DNA of 64,000 bases, from the NCBI RefSeq assembly GCF_000317675.1, contig NC_019776.1, positions 1,488,001 through 1,552,000 on the forward strand, given 5' to 3'. The DNA comes from Cyanobacterium aponinum PCC 10605 (GTDB lineage: Bacteria; Cyanobacteriota; Cyanobacteriia; Cyanobacteriales; Cyanobacteriaceae). Shown here one piece after another: positions 36,557 to 46,565 of the stretch. Position numbers and translations under genes: made by a program. How positions within the stretch are numbered: the first letter of the stretch is position 1; the number at the start of each line of letters is the position of its first letter. A model generated the notes under the pieces. The model was not told where the DNA came from. It did not search any database and was given only the letters and a program-made list of their open reading frames with translations.

Positions 36557-38836
36557 ATGAGAACTTTAATTATTGATAATTATGATTCTTTTACTTACAA
36601 TATATATCAATTAGTTGCAGAAATAAATCAAGAAAAACCTATTGTTATAACTAATAATCAATTATCTTGGCAAGAAATTGAAGACAATAATTTTGATAAT
36701 ATAATTATTTCTCCGGGGCCAGGTAATCCAAAAAATAGAAAAGATTTTGGTGTTTGTCAAGATGTTTTATTAAACTCAAATATTCCTATTTTGGGCATTT
36801 GTTTGGGACATCAAGGATTAGGATATTATTATGATGCTCAAATAACTAAAGCACCAGAGCCTTATCACGGTAGAATTAGCAAAGTTTACCATAATAGTAA
36901 TAGTATTTTTGATGGTATTCCTTCTCCTTTTTCTGTGGTTCGCTATCACTCTCTATTAATTGCGAATAATCCTGCCAATTTTCCTTCTAATTTAGAAATA
37001 ATAGCCCATACTGAAGATAATTTAATTATGGGTATAAAACATAAATTAAAACCTTTTTGGGGTGTGCAATTTCACCCTGAATCCATTTGCTCTGAATATG
37101 GTGAGCAAATATTAACTAACTTTAATATTCTTTCAGAAAAATATTATTTATCTCACAATAAAGATGTAAAAAATATCAAATTAAATAGCTTTCAAAATGT
37201 AGCAGACAAAATAATTTTAAATAAGAGTATAGATAATAAAAAACAGGATAAATTCAAGTTATTTAGTCAAAAATTAGATTTTTATGTTGACTCCGAAATT
37301 GTTTTTGAGCATTTATATCGAGATGCAAATCCTAGTTTTTGGTTAGACAGTAGTATGATAGCAGAGGGTTTATCTCGATTTTCTTATATGGGAGATTGTG
37401 AAGGGGAAAATAGTTTTTTTATTAGTTATGATGTTAATACCAATACTATAATTCAGTTTAAAAAAGAAGAAAAAAAGATAATTAAGAATAATATTTTTGA
37501 TTTTTTACAACAATATTTAGACCAATATAATAATTATAATTTGGATTTACCCTTTAACTTTAATGGGGGATTTGTTGGTTATTTCGGTTATGAATTAAAA
37601 GCCTTATGTGGGTATAAAAATAAACATATATCTTCTTATCCTGATGCTCAATTTATTTTTGCAGATAGGATGATTGTTTTTGATCATTTAGACAAGTGTA
37701 TTTATTTAGTTTATTTAGGAAAAGAAAATTCTAAACAAAAAGCTAATAACTGGTTTAAAAATTTAGCGGAAAAACTATTTTTACTACATCAGTATAATGA
37801 TAATCAATCATGGGAAAAATCTTCTAATCTTCAATTAAAAAACTCTCCTAAAAAAGCAGACATTTTATGGGATGTTAATTCAAAAGTTTCTAGTATAAAA
37901 GATAATTCAAATACAGGCAAATATTCTAAGCAAGAGCATCTAAATGATATATTCAAAGCTAATAATGACAATTTATATCATGATAAATGTAGTGGCTTGT
38001 CGATTTATTTAAGTAGAAATAAAAAGGAGTATTTAGATAATATAGAATCATCTTTACAAAAAATAAGATTAGGAGAAAGTTATGAGATTTGCCTTACAAA
38101 CCATCTTTATTTGCCTAATATTGATAACTCTTTAGATTTTTATTCTTATTTAAGAACTCAAAATTCAGCTCCTTATAGTTGTTTTTTTAGATTTAATGAT
38201 TTAAGTATTGTTTCTTGTTCTCCTGAGCGTTTTTTGCATCTGGATAAACAGGGAAATTTAGAATCAAAGCCCATCAAAGGCACAGTAAAAAGAGGGAAAA
38301 CTAAAGATGAAGATGAACAGCTAAAAAATCAATTAAAGTGTAGTGAAAAAGAACAAGCAGAAAACCTTATGATTGTCGATTTATTACGCAATGATTTAGG
38401 AAAAGTGTGTCAGGTGGGCAGTGTCACTGTTCCTAAGTTAATGGCGATCGAATCTTATAGTACAGTACATCAAATGGTGTCCACAGTCAAAGGAAAAATC
38501 AAGGAAGGAATCAAAACCACAGATTGTATTAAGGCTTGTTTCCCCGGTGGTTCAATGACTGGAGCACCAAAGAAACGCACTTTAGAAATTATTGACGACT
38601 TAGAGACGGAAGCAAGGGGCATTTATTCAGGTTGTATCGGATTTTTAGCCCTTAACGGCACGATGGACTTAAACATAGTTATTCGTACTGCTATTATAAC
38701 CCCAGAAAAAACTGCTATCGGTGTTGGCGGAGCAATTACTTATTTATCTTCCCCCGAATTAGAATTTGCAGAAACCATGTTAAAAGCCCAAGCCTTACTC
38801 AATGCCGCACTATTTTTAAACGAGAATAAGAAATAA
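36557..38836 (+). CDS. Fused aminodeoxychorismate synthase, PabA-PabB type
   Basis: This 759-residue bifunctional enzyme makes 4-amino-4-deoxychorismate from chorismate and glutamine for folate synthesis. The glutamine amidotransferase part (residues about 1-200) has ISPGPGNP, Cys82 in GICLGHQGLG and the His-Glu pair in GVQFHPES. The chorismate-binding part (from about 230) has PIKGTVKRGKT near 572-582 and PGGSMTGAPK near 662. PIKGT, not PIAGT, points to aminodeoxychorismate rather than anthranilate synthase. The start MRTLIIDNYDSFTYN is typical. Confidence 0.92.
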   Translation: MRTLIIDNYDSFTYNIYQLVAEINQEKPIVITNNQLSWQEIEDNNFDNIIISPGPGNPKNRKDFGVCQDVLLNSNIPILGICLGHQGLGYYYDAQITKAPEPYHGRISKVYHNSNSIFDGIPSPFSVVRYHSLLIANNPANFPSNLEIIAHTEDNLIMGIKHKLKPFWGVQFHPESICSEYGEQILTNFNILSEKYYLSHNKDVKNIKLNSFQNVADKIILNKSIDNKKQDKFKLFSQKLDFYVDSEIVFEHLYRDANPSFWLDSSMIAEGLSRFSYMGDCEGENSFFISYDVNTNTIIQFKKEEKKIIKNNIFDFLQQYLDQYNNYNLDLPFNFNGGFVGYFGYELKALCGYKNKHISSYPDAQFIFADRMIVFDHLDKCIYLVYLGKENSKQKANNWFKNLAEKLFLLHQYNDNQSWEKSSNLQLKNSPKKADILWDVNSKVSSIKDNSNTGKYSKQEHLNDIFKANNDNLYHDKCSGLSIYLSRNKKEYLDNIESSLQKIRLGESYEICLTNHLYLPNIDNSLDFYSYLRTQNSAPYSCFFRFNDLSIVSCSPERFLHLDKQGNLESKPIKGTVKRGKTKDEDEQLKNQLKCSEKEQAENLMIVDLLRNDLGKVCQVGSVTVPKLMAIESYSTVHQMVSTVKGKIKEGIKTTDCIKACFPGGSMTGAPKKRTLEIIDDLETEARGIYSGCIGFLALNGTMDLNIVIRTAIITPEKTAIGVGGAITYLSSPELEFAETMLKAQALLNAALFLNENKK

Positions 38837-38859
38837 GATACTCAAGTAAGCCCCTATCT

Positions 38860-39615
38860 CTAATTATTTAGGGCTTTGAGGAAACTTTTGAGAGAAGCAA
38901 ACAAGCCAGAAGCAGAGGGAGGAGGTGTGTTATTGTTATTATCAGAATCATCCTCCGTTTGACCTTGCAAAATGCGATCGAGGTTTTCCCCTAAAGGCTT
39001 TTGAGGAACTTCTGCGATTAACTCATAATCTTCATTTTCTTCATTTTGTTGCCATACTTGCCATAATTGGGGGTAGCTTCTTAACACCACAGCAGACTCT
39101 AAAGGGCGAAAATAATAAGCAGATTCGAGAATACTAATAAATCTTTCTCTTAACTGTCTAGCCGCATAACCAATACCCACAATGGAAACATCTTCTAATT
39201 GAGGAATTAATAAAATAACAGGGCGATCGCCTGCTATGTTACATAACTTTTCCACTAAATTAACTTCCACTGCTGAAGGAGAAATTACCAGAAAAACTTG
39301 ATCTGTATCGCTAATTTTTCTTTCAATAGGACTACGACTACTACCAATATCTGTTACTTGAAATTCCGTCTCTCCCCAATCTCTCCTTGCCAAAGCCGCC
39401 GCCCCTGTATCAGGGAAAAATAATTTCAGCCCTGCACCATATTCAGAGAAAAAATCCGCAAACTCTTGGGCTAAATATTGAGCTTTTAAGGCAATTTCAG
39501 GAATGACTAAATCAATAGTAATGCGAGTACAACCACTTTCAAGGGCAACTTTTAACGCTGATTTTGCCTGAATAATCGCTTCTTCTAGGGATTGAGGGAT
39601 AACAGTAACAGTCAT
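38860..39615 (-). CDS. DUF1995 family protein
   Basis: This 251-residue protein carries a DUF1995 domain (IDLVIPEIALKAQYLAQEF, VFLVISPSAVEVNLVEKL, ILLIPQLEDVSIVGIGYAA). The family is found in cyanobacteria and plastids, where related proteins (for example LPA3) are linked to photosystem assembly. The C-terminus (about 205-240) is polar with PPPSASG. No signal or membrane segment is visible. The specific role here is unknown. Confidence 0.82.
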   Translation of the reverse strand: MTVTVIPQSLEEAIIQAKSALKVALESGCTRITIDLVIPEIALKAQYLAQEFADFFSEYGAGLKLFFPDTGAAALARRDWGETEFQVTDIGSSRSPIERKISDTDQVFLVISPSAVEVNLVEKLCNIAGDRPVILLIPQLEDVSIVGIGYAARQLRERFISILESAYYFRPLESAVVLRSYPQLWQVWQQNEENEDYELIAEVPQKPLGENLDRILQGQTEDDSDNNNNTPPPSASGLFASLKSFLKALNN

Positions 39616-39689
39616 AAATATTTCTCAAAAATGCAAAAAAATCATTCTGTGAGTAAAAATACCATTATAGATTATCAGTTTATATAACA

Positions 39690-40391
39690 ATGAGAAACAG
39701 AAGAGCCAGAAAAATAAGTAACCCCAGTCAAAATTTAGATTCTTTCTTAGACATTCTAACTAACACCGTAGGGGTATTAATGTTTATTGGTTTATTTGTG
39801 AGTTTGTTGGCAGTAGAAGCAGGTACGATTATTCGCACTCCTTTACGTTCAGAAACAAACAAAATACCTAATTTTTTTGAAGTGAGAGATAACAAGATAT
39901 TTTATGTCAGCGATCCTCAAATTAGTCAAGAAATAGATGAAGTTGTTACCACTTTACCTCGTTGTTCTGATCCAAATATACCCAATGATATTCCCGATTA
40001 TCTCTATAGTTTCTATCTTCAAGAAATTCAAGAATATCAGGCTTGTGTTAATTCAAGGGAACAAAAATTAAAAAATTTTTACTACAGTAATCAAGATTAT
40101 CAAGTTACCATTAGTGAACAAGGATCAATTATTTATCAGCCAGTAGCGACTTCCTCTGGTGAAAACAAGAAAGAGTTAATGGCGACAGATTCTGACTATG
40201 GTACTATTTTAAAACAATTAGATCCACAAATAAACTACGTTGCTTTCTTAGTACGTCCCGACAGTTTTGAGGCATTTCGTGTAGCAAGACAAAAAGCAAG
40301 AAGTATGGGTTATGAAGTCGGTTGGATACCTTTCACAGAAGATAGAGTTATTTCTTTTGGTTCTGGAGGGCGTTCTGTAGGGGTACAATAA
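39690..40391 (+). CDS. Single-pass membrane protein of unknown function
   Basis: This 233-residue protein has a basic N-terminus, one transmembrane segment (about residues 29-49, LTNTVGVLMFIGLFVSLLAV) and a soluble C-terminal domain probably in the periplasm. The arrangement SFLDILTNTVG before the helix resembles the ExbD/TolR N-terminal region, and the position of the domain also fits. Similarity is too weak to name it. It is divergent from the DUF1995 gene, 74 bp away. Confidence 0.6.
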   Translation: MRNRRARKISNPSQNLDSFLDILTNTVGVLMFIGLFVSLLAVEAGTIIRTPLRSETNKIPNFFEVRDNKIFYVSDPQISQEIDEVVTTLPRCSDPNIPNDIPDYLYSFYLQEIQEYQACVNSREQKLKNFYYSNQDYQVTISEQGSIIYQPVATSSGENKKELMATDSDYGTILKQLDPQINYVAFLVRPDSFEAFRVARQKARSMGYEVGWIPFTEDRVISFGSGGRSVGVQ

Positions 40392-40520
40392 ATATTTATT
40401 GAGGGATTAGGAGATTGAGTTTTGGGGAAATTTTTATCAATATTTTAGAAATTTCTACTCTCTACTTCTCCCTTTAACCATGATTAATAATATTTGATCC
40501 TAACTCTTAACTCCTTTATA

Positions 40521-41585
40521 ATGTTCAACTTATTTATTTCCGTCATTATTGTTTTAGCTGGTTCTGCTTTTTGTTCTTTAACTGAAACTGTGCTTCTATC
40601 TGTTTCTGATATAAAAGTAAAACAGTGGGCTCAGTCAAAAAAGTCTTCTGCCTTGGTTTTGTTACAAATTAAAAAGAAAATGAGTCGCCCTATAGCTGCG
40701 ATCGTTATCCTCAATAATATCTTTAATATTGTGGGTAGTATCATAATTGGTACTTTCACCACAGAGGCTTTAGGTAGTAAATGGTTAGGAGTTTTTTCTG
40801 CCATTTTGACTTTTTTAATTATTATATTTGGTGAAATTATTCCCAAAACTCTAGGACAAAGATATGCTGATAATATTGCTTTATGGTTGGCTTTTCCTAC
40901 TAAGTTTTTAGCCTTTATTTTAAATCCTTTGGTGTGGTTGATGGAAAAAATAACAGAGCCTTTAACCAAGGGAAAAGTTTTGCCGACAACCAATGAAATG
41001 GAAATTAAGTTATTAACAAATATTGGTAGCAACGAGGGAGTAATTGAGGCGGATGAAGCAGAAATGATTAACAGAGTTTTTCATCTTAATGATTTATCTG
41101 CGTACGATTTGATGACTCCAAGAATTATTATTACCTACTTAAAAGGTGATCTAACTTTAAGTGAATGTCAAGATACAATTATTAAGTCTGAACACAGTCG
41201 AATTTTAGTCGTTCAAGATTCCATTGATGATGTTTTAGGAATAGCATTTAAGAATGAATTATTAACCGCAGTCATTAAAGGTAAGGGGTCAGAAAAAATC
41301 GCAAATTTAGCCAAAAATGTGAACTTTGTACCTGAAACTATTAGGGCGGATCTTTTATTGAAAAATTTTCAGGAATTACGACAACATTTAATGGTAGTAA
41401 TTGATGAATATGGTGGCGTTTCTGGGGTGGTAACATTAGAAGATGTATTAGAAGTTTTGACAGGTGATATTGTTGATGAAACAGATAAAACCGTCAATAT
41501 GAGAGAAATTGCGAGGAGAAAAAGAGAAAGACTCTTAATTTCTAAAGGTATTGAGGATTTTTCTAGTTTTAATCATGTTAGCTAG
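40521..41585 (+). CDS. CNNM/CorC-type transporter with CBS domains
   Basis: This 354-residue protein (from ATG 40521) has an N-terminal CNNM/DUF21 membrane domain with four helices (about residues 1-170), followed by a CBS-pair module (about 190-330: YDLMTPRIIITYL, LMVVIDEYGGVSGVVTLEDV). Members transport or regulate Mg2+ and other divalent cations. A TTG start 27 bp upstream is possible but less likely. The C-terminal transporter-associated CorC domain that many relatives have is missing. Confidence 0.87.
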   Translation: MFNLFISVIIVLAGSAFCSLTETVLLSVSDIKVKQWAQSKKSSALVLLQIKKKMSRPIAAIVILNNIFNIVGSIIIGTFTTEALGSKWLGVFSAILTFLIIIFGEIIPKTLGQRYADNIALWLAFPTKFLAFILNPLVWLMEKITEPLTKGKVLPTTNEMEIKLLTNIGSNEGVIEADEAEMINRVFHLNDLSAYDLMTPRIIITYLKGDLTLSECQDTIIKSEHSRILVVQDSIDDVLGIAFKNELLTAVIKGKGSEKIANLAKNVNFVPETIRADLLLKNFQELRQHLMVVIDEYGGVSGVVTLEDVLEVLTGDIVDETDKTVNMREIARRKRERLLISKGIEDFSSFNHVS

Positions 41586-41870
41586 ATATAAATTAATTGA
41601 AAAGTTTTGTAAAGAATCACTTTAAATGTTACTATTTTGAACATTAAATAGACAAACTAATTTATCATATTGTTAGAGAATAAGATGTCAGGGGCAACTA
41701 CAGAAATTTAGAATGAATCTTAACATATAGTTAAATTATGTTATTAAGGGTAATAAAAAAATAAATAATCAAATATAAATATAATAAATTTGTAACTTTA
41801 ATTTAATTTTCATTGAAATAAAGATTTTTAAATTCTCATTGATGTACCAATAAATATAAAAAACTAAACC

Positions 41871-43613
41871 ATGAATACTCCCCTTAAAGTTTTCATCATA
41901 GAAGATGAAATTATTGCCGCCGAGAGTCTTAAGTTAGATTTAGAAAATTTAGGTTATCAGGTAATAGGAAAGGAAAATAGTCATGATAAAGTATTACCGA
42001 AAATCAAGGAAAATCAACCGGATTTAATTTTAATGGATATAAAAATTAAGGGAGATATTGATGGCATAGATTTGGCAAAAAAAATTAATCAAATTATGTG
42101 TGTTCCGATTATTTATTTAACGGCTTATGCTGATGAGAAAACGTTAAATAGAGCTATGGAAACTTCTCCCTATGGCTATATTGTTAAACCTTATAAAACT
42201 GAAGATTTAGTTACAAATATTAGGATTGCATGGCAAAAATATAATCAAATAAATCACATTACTCATCAGTTAACATCTCAGCAGGAAAGACTTAATTTTA
42301 TCTCTAAATATGATGAGTTAACTCAATTACCAAATCAATTATCTTTGGTAGAAAACTTTAATGGTATTTTAGAGTTATTTTATCAACAATTAAATTCTCA
42401 AGCAGACTTGGATATTGATAATAAATCTCAATTTATTCCTCTATTCTATTTGAATTTTGGTCGTTTTTATTTAATTCGGGACGAGTTGGGACAAGACCTT
42501 GCTAATATGTTATTTAAGGCTTTGGTAAAAAGATTAAAGGCTAACTTAAATGAGGACTATATATTAACAAGATTAGATGGAGATGATTTTGCTTTAATTA
42601 TTCCTCCAATCAAAACAAAACAAATAGCAATTGATTTAGCAACTAATTTGTTAGAAAAAATAACTCCACCATTTATTTATAAACAACAGGAAATATATAT
42701 AGATTTTAAAATAGGAATTAGTTTATATCCTATACATGGAGAAAATATAGATCAACTTTTGTATAAAGCAAAAGAAGCGGCTAAAGATTTAGAACAAAAT
42801 CAATATAAAATTTACTCCCCTGCTTTTCATAGTTTTACGGCAAAACAGGTAAGTTTAGAGGCAAAATTACACAATGCTTTAGAAAATAGGGAATTAGAAA
42901 TTTATTATCAACCTTTAGTCGAAATGAGAACTAATAAAATTTTTGGTGCTGAGGCTTTATTGAGATGGAATAATCCTGAAGATAAATATATTTCCCCTGA
43001 AATTTTTATTCCTTTAGCGGAAGAAATAGGTATTATTGAAACTATTAATAATTGGATTTTAAATACTGCCTGTGAAGAATTTAATTATCTACATAAAAAT
43101 TTTAAATCTGATTTGCGATTATCTATTAATCTTTCAAAAAGGCAGTTTGATCAAGATTATTTAGAACAAAAAATATTAAAGATTCTGGCAGATAATTATT
43201 TTAATCCTTCTTTATTACAAATAGAAATTAGTGAAAGTCTCTTGGTTAATAATCATCAAATGGCTTCACGTAAATTAAAAAAATTACATAGTGTAGGTTT
43301 AAAAATTGCGATCGATGATTTTGGGACAGGTTACTCTTCTTTAGGATATTTACAGAATTTATATTTTGATATTTTAAAACTCGATCGCATCTTTATCAAT
43401 AAAATTGAAAGTAATCCAAAAAATGCCACTATCACAAAATCTTTAATAGAAATGGCTCATGAATTAAACTTAAAAATTATTGCAGAAGGAGTAGAAACAG
43501 AACCAGAACTCTCATTTTTGCATAAAAATAAATGCGATTATTATCAAGGCTACTTATTTAGTCGTGCTTTACCGTTTCAACAATTTAAGGAATTATTAGA
43601 GATAAATATTTGA
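41871..43613 (+). CDS. Response regulator with degenerate GGDEF and intact EAL domain
   Basis: This 580-residue protein has a receiver domain (residues about 5-120) with phospho-acceptor Asp56 in LMDIKIKG, a GGDEF domain in which the signature has become LDGDDF (about residue 234), so cyclase activity is unlikely, and an EAL domain (about 325-580) with EALLRW, NLSKRQF, DDFGTGYSSLGYL and GYLFSRAL. It should hydrolyse c-di-GMP to pGpG under control of an unknown histidine kinase. The degenerate GGDEF may bind GTP as an activator. Confidence 0.9.
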   Translation: MNTPLKVFIIEDEIIAAESLKLDLENLGYQVIGKENSHDKVLPKIKENQPDLILMDIKIKGDIDGIDLAKKINQIMCVPIIYLTAYADEKTLNRAMETSPYGYIVKPYKTEDLVTNIRIAWQKYNQINHITHQLTSQQERLNFISKYDELTQLPNQLSLVENFNGILELFYQQLNSQADLDIDNKSQFIPLFYLNFGRFYLIRDELGQDLANMLFKALVKRLKANLNEDYILTRLDGDDFALIIPPIKTKQIAIDLATNLLEKITPPFIYKQQEIYIDFKIGISLYPIHGENIDQLLYKAKEAAKDLEQNQYKIYSPAFHSFTAKQVSLEAKLHNALENRELEIYYQPLVEMRTNKIFGAEALLRWNNPEDKYISPEIFIPLAEEIGIIETINNWILNTACEEFNYLHKNFKSDLRLSINLSKRQFDQDYLEQKILKILADNYFNPSLLQIEISESLLVNNHQMASRKLKKLHSVGLKIAIDDFGTGYSSLGYLQNLYFDILKLDRIFINKIESNPKNATITKSLIEMAHELNLKIIAEGVETEPELSFLHKNKCDYYQGYLFSRALPFQQFKELLEINI

Positions 43614-43715
43614 TCATTCAAAAATATCATAGATAATTAAAAAATTTTAAGAATGAAAATATGAAAGCTATGATAGTATTTAGTGTTTATAATCATAAAA
43701 TAAACTTAAAATAGA

Positions 43716-44126
43716 ATGGAGATAAATGGAATAAAACCACAAGAATTAATTAAAAATAAAGGTTTTTGGTTATGGGCTATACTCTCTGCCTTAATAACCA
43801 TAAATTTGACTATTTTTTGGAAAATGAATAATGTTGCTCATGTAGGAATGATTGGTTTGTATTGGTTAGCAGTGTATTCCTTACTTTGGGAGCGAAGAAA
43901 AAAAATATATTTTCAACAAAAATTAATACCCTGTATAATAGGCATAGCACTAATTGCATGGACTTTATTCGTCAGTCGTTCAATTCCAACCGAAAAAGAA
44001 AGTAATTTATTAAGCATTGCCCCTTTTATTTTTGCCACGGGTTTAGCTTTAATTGCCTCTGGATTTCGGGGATTAAAAGAGTTTAGAGGAGAATTATTAA
44101 TTATATTCTTTTTAGGTGTACCTTAA
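43716..44126 (+). pseudogene. Truncated cyanoexosortase A-like protein
   Basis: This 136-residue hydrophobic protein resembles the N-terminal half of cyanoexosortase (about four helices; LLSIAPFIFATGLALIASGF and RGELLIIFFLGVP). Full members are nearly 300 residues and hold the catalytic Cys-Arg-His triad in the C-terminal half (for example in a YSGCSG-type motif). Here the frame ends immediately after LGVP, and the terminator 28 bp downstream is intact. The enzyme therefore cannot process PEP-CTERM proteins unless a second gene exists elsewhere. The family assignment is by remembered pattern. Confidence 0.68.
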
Positions 44127-44154
44127 GAAGTTTAATCTGAATAATAATATTTAA

Positions 44155-44181
44155 AACCTCTCTATAAGAGGTTATTTTTTT
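44155..44181 (+). terminator. Rho-independent terminator after the exosortase remnant
   Basis: AACCTCT (44155-44161) pairs perfectly with AGAGGTT (44167-44173) around a 5-base loop, and a T-run follows at 44175-44181. Confidence 0.75.
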
Positions 44182-44212
44182 GTAAATTTATTTAATTTTA
44201 TGTATTTTAATT

Positions 44213-45211
44213 ATGATGAAAGGAAGAGTTTTTGTTACTGGTGCAACAGGTTTTGTTGGGGCTAATTTGGTAAGATTATTATTACAAGAAAATTATCAGG
44301 TAAGAGCTTTAGTTAGAAAAAATGCAGATTTAACGAACGTTAAAAATTTAGATATTGAATTAGTAGAGGGGAGTTTAAATGATGAAAATCTCTATAATAA
44401 AATGATAGGTTGTGATTATTTGTTTCATGTTGCCGCTCTCTATTCTCTTTGGTCAAAAGATAAAGAATTGTTATATCAAACTAATGTTTTAGGGACAAAA
44501 AATGTTTTTCACGCCGCTCGAAAAGCAAATATAAAACGTACTATTTACACCAGTTCAGTGGCGGCAATTGGGGTCAGAAAAGATGGCGTTTTAGCTGATG
44601 AAAATTATCAATCTCCTGTAGAAAATTTAATTGGTAATTATAAAAAATCCAAATATTATGCGGAGCAAGAAGCCCATTTAGCCATCAAATCGGGACAAGA
44701 TATTGTCATAGTAAATCCGAGTACTCCTATTGGTGCATATGATTTAAAACCAACTCCCACGGGAGAAATTATTGTGAGATTTTTAAGGGGAAAAATGCCG
44801 GGGTTTGTAAATACTGGTTTAAATTTTATTGATGTTCAAGATGTAGCAAAAGGACATATTTTAGCTTTGGAAAAAGGTAAAACTGGGGAGCGATATATTT
44901 TAGGAAATCAAAACTTAACTTTAGCAGAATTTCTTGATAAATTAGCCAGAATAGCGAATAAATCTGCCCCAAAAGTTAAATTTCCTGTTTGGTTTCCTTT
45001 AGCTGTTGCCTATTTAGATGAGTATGTTTTGAGTAAATTAGGGAAAAATCCCTCCGTAGCTGTGGAAGCGGTAAAAATGTCTAGTCAGTATATGTTTTAC
45101 AATTCTCAGAAGGCTGTAAAAGAATTAGGTTTACCTCAAACTGATATAGACAAAGCTATTAGAGATGCAGTTAACTGGCTGTGGGGGCGACAAGGGAGCT
45201 GGAAGTATTGA
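44213..45211 (+). CDS. hpnA: NAD-dependent sugar epimerase HpnA, C-terminus replaced by IS sequence
   Basis: This 332-residue extended short-chain dehydrogenase is of the hopanoid-associated epimerase type, with the nucleotide-binding motif GATGFVGANL at residues 10-19, the catalytic pair Tyr143 and Lys147 in NYKKSK, and HVAALYSLW and GLNFIDVQDVA. HpnA is linked to hopanoid biosynthesis and modification. The last ten residues (LWGRQGSWKY) come from the terminus of a mobile element that begins at 45179 (CTGTGGGGGCGAC). Family members usually continue a similar length, so activity is probably kept. Confidence 0.87.
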   Translation: MMKGRVFVTGATGFVGANLVRLLLQENYQVRALVRKNADLTNVKNLDIELVEGSLNDENLYNKMIGCDYLFHVAALYSLWSKDKELLYQTNVLGTKNVFHAARKANIKRTIYTSSVAAIGVRKDGVLADENYQSPVENLIGNYKKSKYYAEQEAHLAIKSGQDIVIVNPSTPIGAYDLKPTPTGEIIVRFLRGKMPGFVNTGLNFIDVQDVAKGHILALEKGKTGERYILGNQNLTLAEFLDKLARIANKSAPKVKFPVWFPLAVAYLDEYVLSKLGKNPSVAVEAVKMSSQYMFYNSQKAVKELGLPQTDIDKAIRDAVNWLWGRQGSWKY

Positions 45212-45454
45212 TGATAAAAGGATTTCAATGTTAAAGTTCTCGCAAAATTAGATATTCTGGAGCAAAATATTATCTTTGCCTGAAAAAATGTTTCAACTTC
45301 CTAATATTTATCAACAACATTTAAAGAATCAATTTAATTTACCTCAATATTTAGCCCTTTATCTGCTACTCAATCTACTTCAGAATCTCAAAACTATTCG
45401 ACTAGAAGAAATAGCTCGACGTTTTCCTTATCTTATTAAATTAAGAAGCAGAGT
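45179..45454 (+). mobile_element. 5' end of ISX (left arm), truncated by the IS5-type element
   Basis: It starts CTGTGGGGGCGACAAGG, the same terminus as at 46872 in opposite orientation. It contains the first 55 or so codons of a transposase (ATG 45288; MFQLPNIYQQHLKN, then KTIRLEEIARRFPY) and stops at the junction with the IS5-type end. The two arms differ by only a few bases over about 275 bp. Confidence 0.8.
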
Positions 45455-46565
45455 GGCTTTGTTGCATAAATGATGAGTTAAAGCCTTTTTGTGTATAGAA
45501 TAAAATAATAACATCTGTTTTGCTCTCAAGATACGGTCACTTAACTATGAAAGAAAAATATCGTCTCAGAAATTGGTCAGAATATAATCAGGGTTTAAAA
45601 CAAAGAGGTAGTCTGACATTTTGGATTTCTGAGGATACACTGTCTCATTGGTTAGTAACGGAAAAATCTGGTAAAAAAGGTGCTAGTAATTATTTCTCCT
45701 CCCAAGCAATATTAACTTTTCTGATGGTCAAATCACTGTTTAATTTACCAGGGAGACAAACACAGGGATTGATGGAATCTTTATTTTCCCTGATGAATAT
45801 AGATTTATCAATACCAGACCATAGTACTGTTTCTCGTAGAGCCAGAAAACTAGAGATAGTATTACCAGTGGAAAAAACATCTTCATCTGGTCATGTGGTA
45901 ATAGATTCAACGGGAGTAAAAGTTTATGGAGAGGGAGAATGGAAAACCAGACAGCATGGTATGAGTAAAAGAAGAACGTGGCGAAAATTACATTTAGCGG
46001 TAGATGAAAAAACCGGTGAAATTCTGGTGGCGGAGGTAACAACAAATGATTGTCATGATAGTGATGTACTAAAAAGTTGATCAGAAATAATCGAGGGTGA
46101 AATAGAACAAGTGTCCACCGATGGTGCTTACGACAAAAGAAAATGCTATCAAGCAATAGAAGAAAGAGGGGCAAAAGCAATAATACCACCACAAAAAAAT
46201 GCCCAAAAATGGTCAGATATGGATGGGAACAGAAATAAGAATATTGACAGAATCGAAGAAATAGGAAGAAAAGAATGGAAACAAGAAAGTGGCTATCATC
46301 GACGTTCTATCTCAGAGACAACAATGTTTAGGTTAAAAACAATATTTGGAGGTAAAGTAAGTAGTAGAAATTTTGATAACCAGGCAGTAGAACTATTTGT
46401 TCAATGTCTGTTGTTGAATAGAATGAGACAAATAGCTAAAGCAGATAGCTATATAGTTAATAACAGATAAATATAAGGTTTAGGCGATCGCGCAGTGCTT
46501 CAGCTTCGCTGACATCGCACCTGTTGAAACAAAATTCCCTATTTATTAATTCATGCAACAAAGCC
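45455..46565 (+). mobile_element. IS5-type (IS903-like) element, copy 2
   Basis: A 1111-bp element with inverted ends GGCTTTGTTGCATAAAT and, on the other side, GGCTTTGTTGCATGAAT. It contains one transposase gene that is split by an in-frame TGA. There is no 9-bp direct repeat at its flanks (AAGCAGAGT and AATTAAACT), which together with the inverted arms of another IS on each side suggests that recombination, not simple insertion, formed this site. Confidence 0.85.
45547..46470 (+). pseudogene. IS5-type transposase with in-frame TGA
   Basis: The frame from ATG 45547 encodes an IS5-family DDE transposase (RGSLTFWISEDTLSHW, PDHSTVSRRARKLEI, VVIDSTGVKVYGEGEWK, TWRKLHLAVDEKTGEI). At 46078-46080 a TGA interrupts it directly after NDCHDSDVLKS; the same frame continues with SEIIEGEIEQVSTDGAYDKR to a stop at 46470, and the sequence downstream (GYHRRSISETTMFRLKT, LLLNRMRQIAKADSYI) completes the usual C-terminus. 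Copy 1 (24384) has the identical TGA. The protein of about 307 codons would be normal if TGA were read through or repaired. Confidence 0.85.

Noticed and set aside
45740-46192. 150-residue leftward open frame within the IS5-type element, and its match at 24257-24520
   Set aside because: It is the antisense of the transposase gene in both copies; long antisense frames arise from codon bias.
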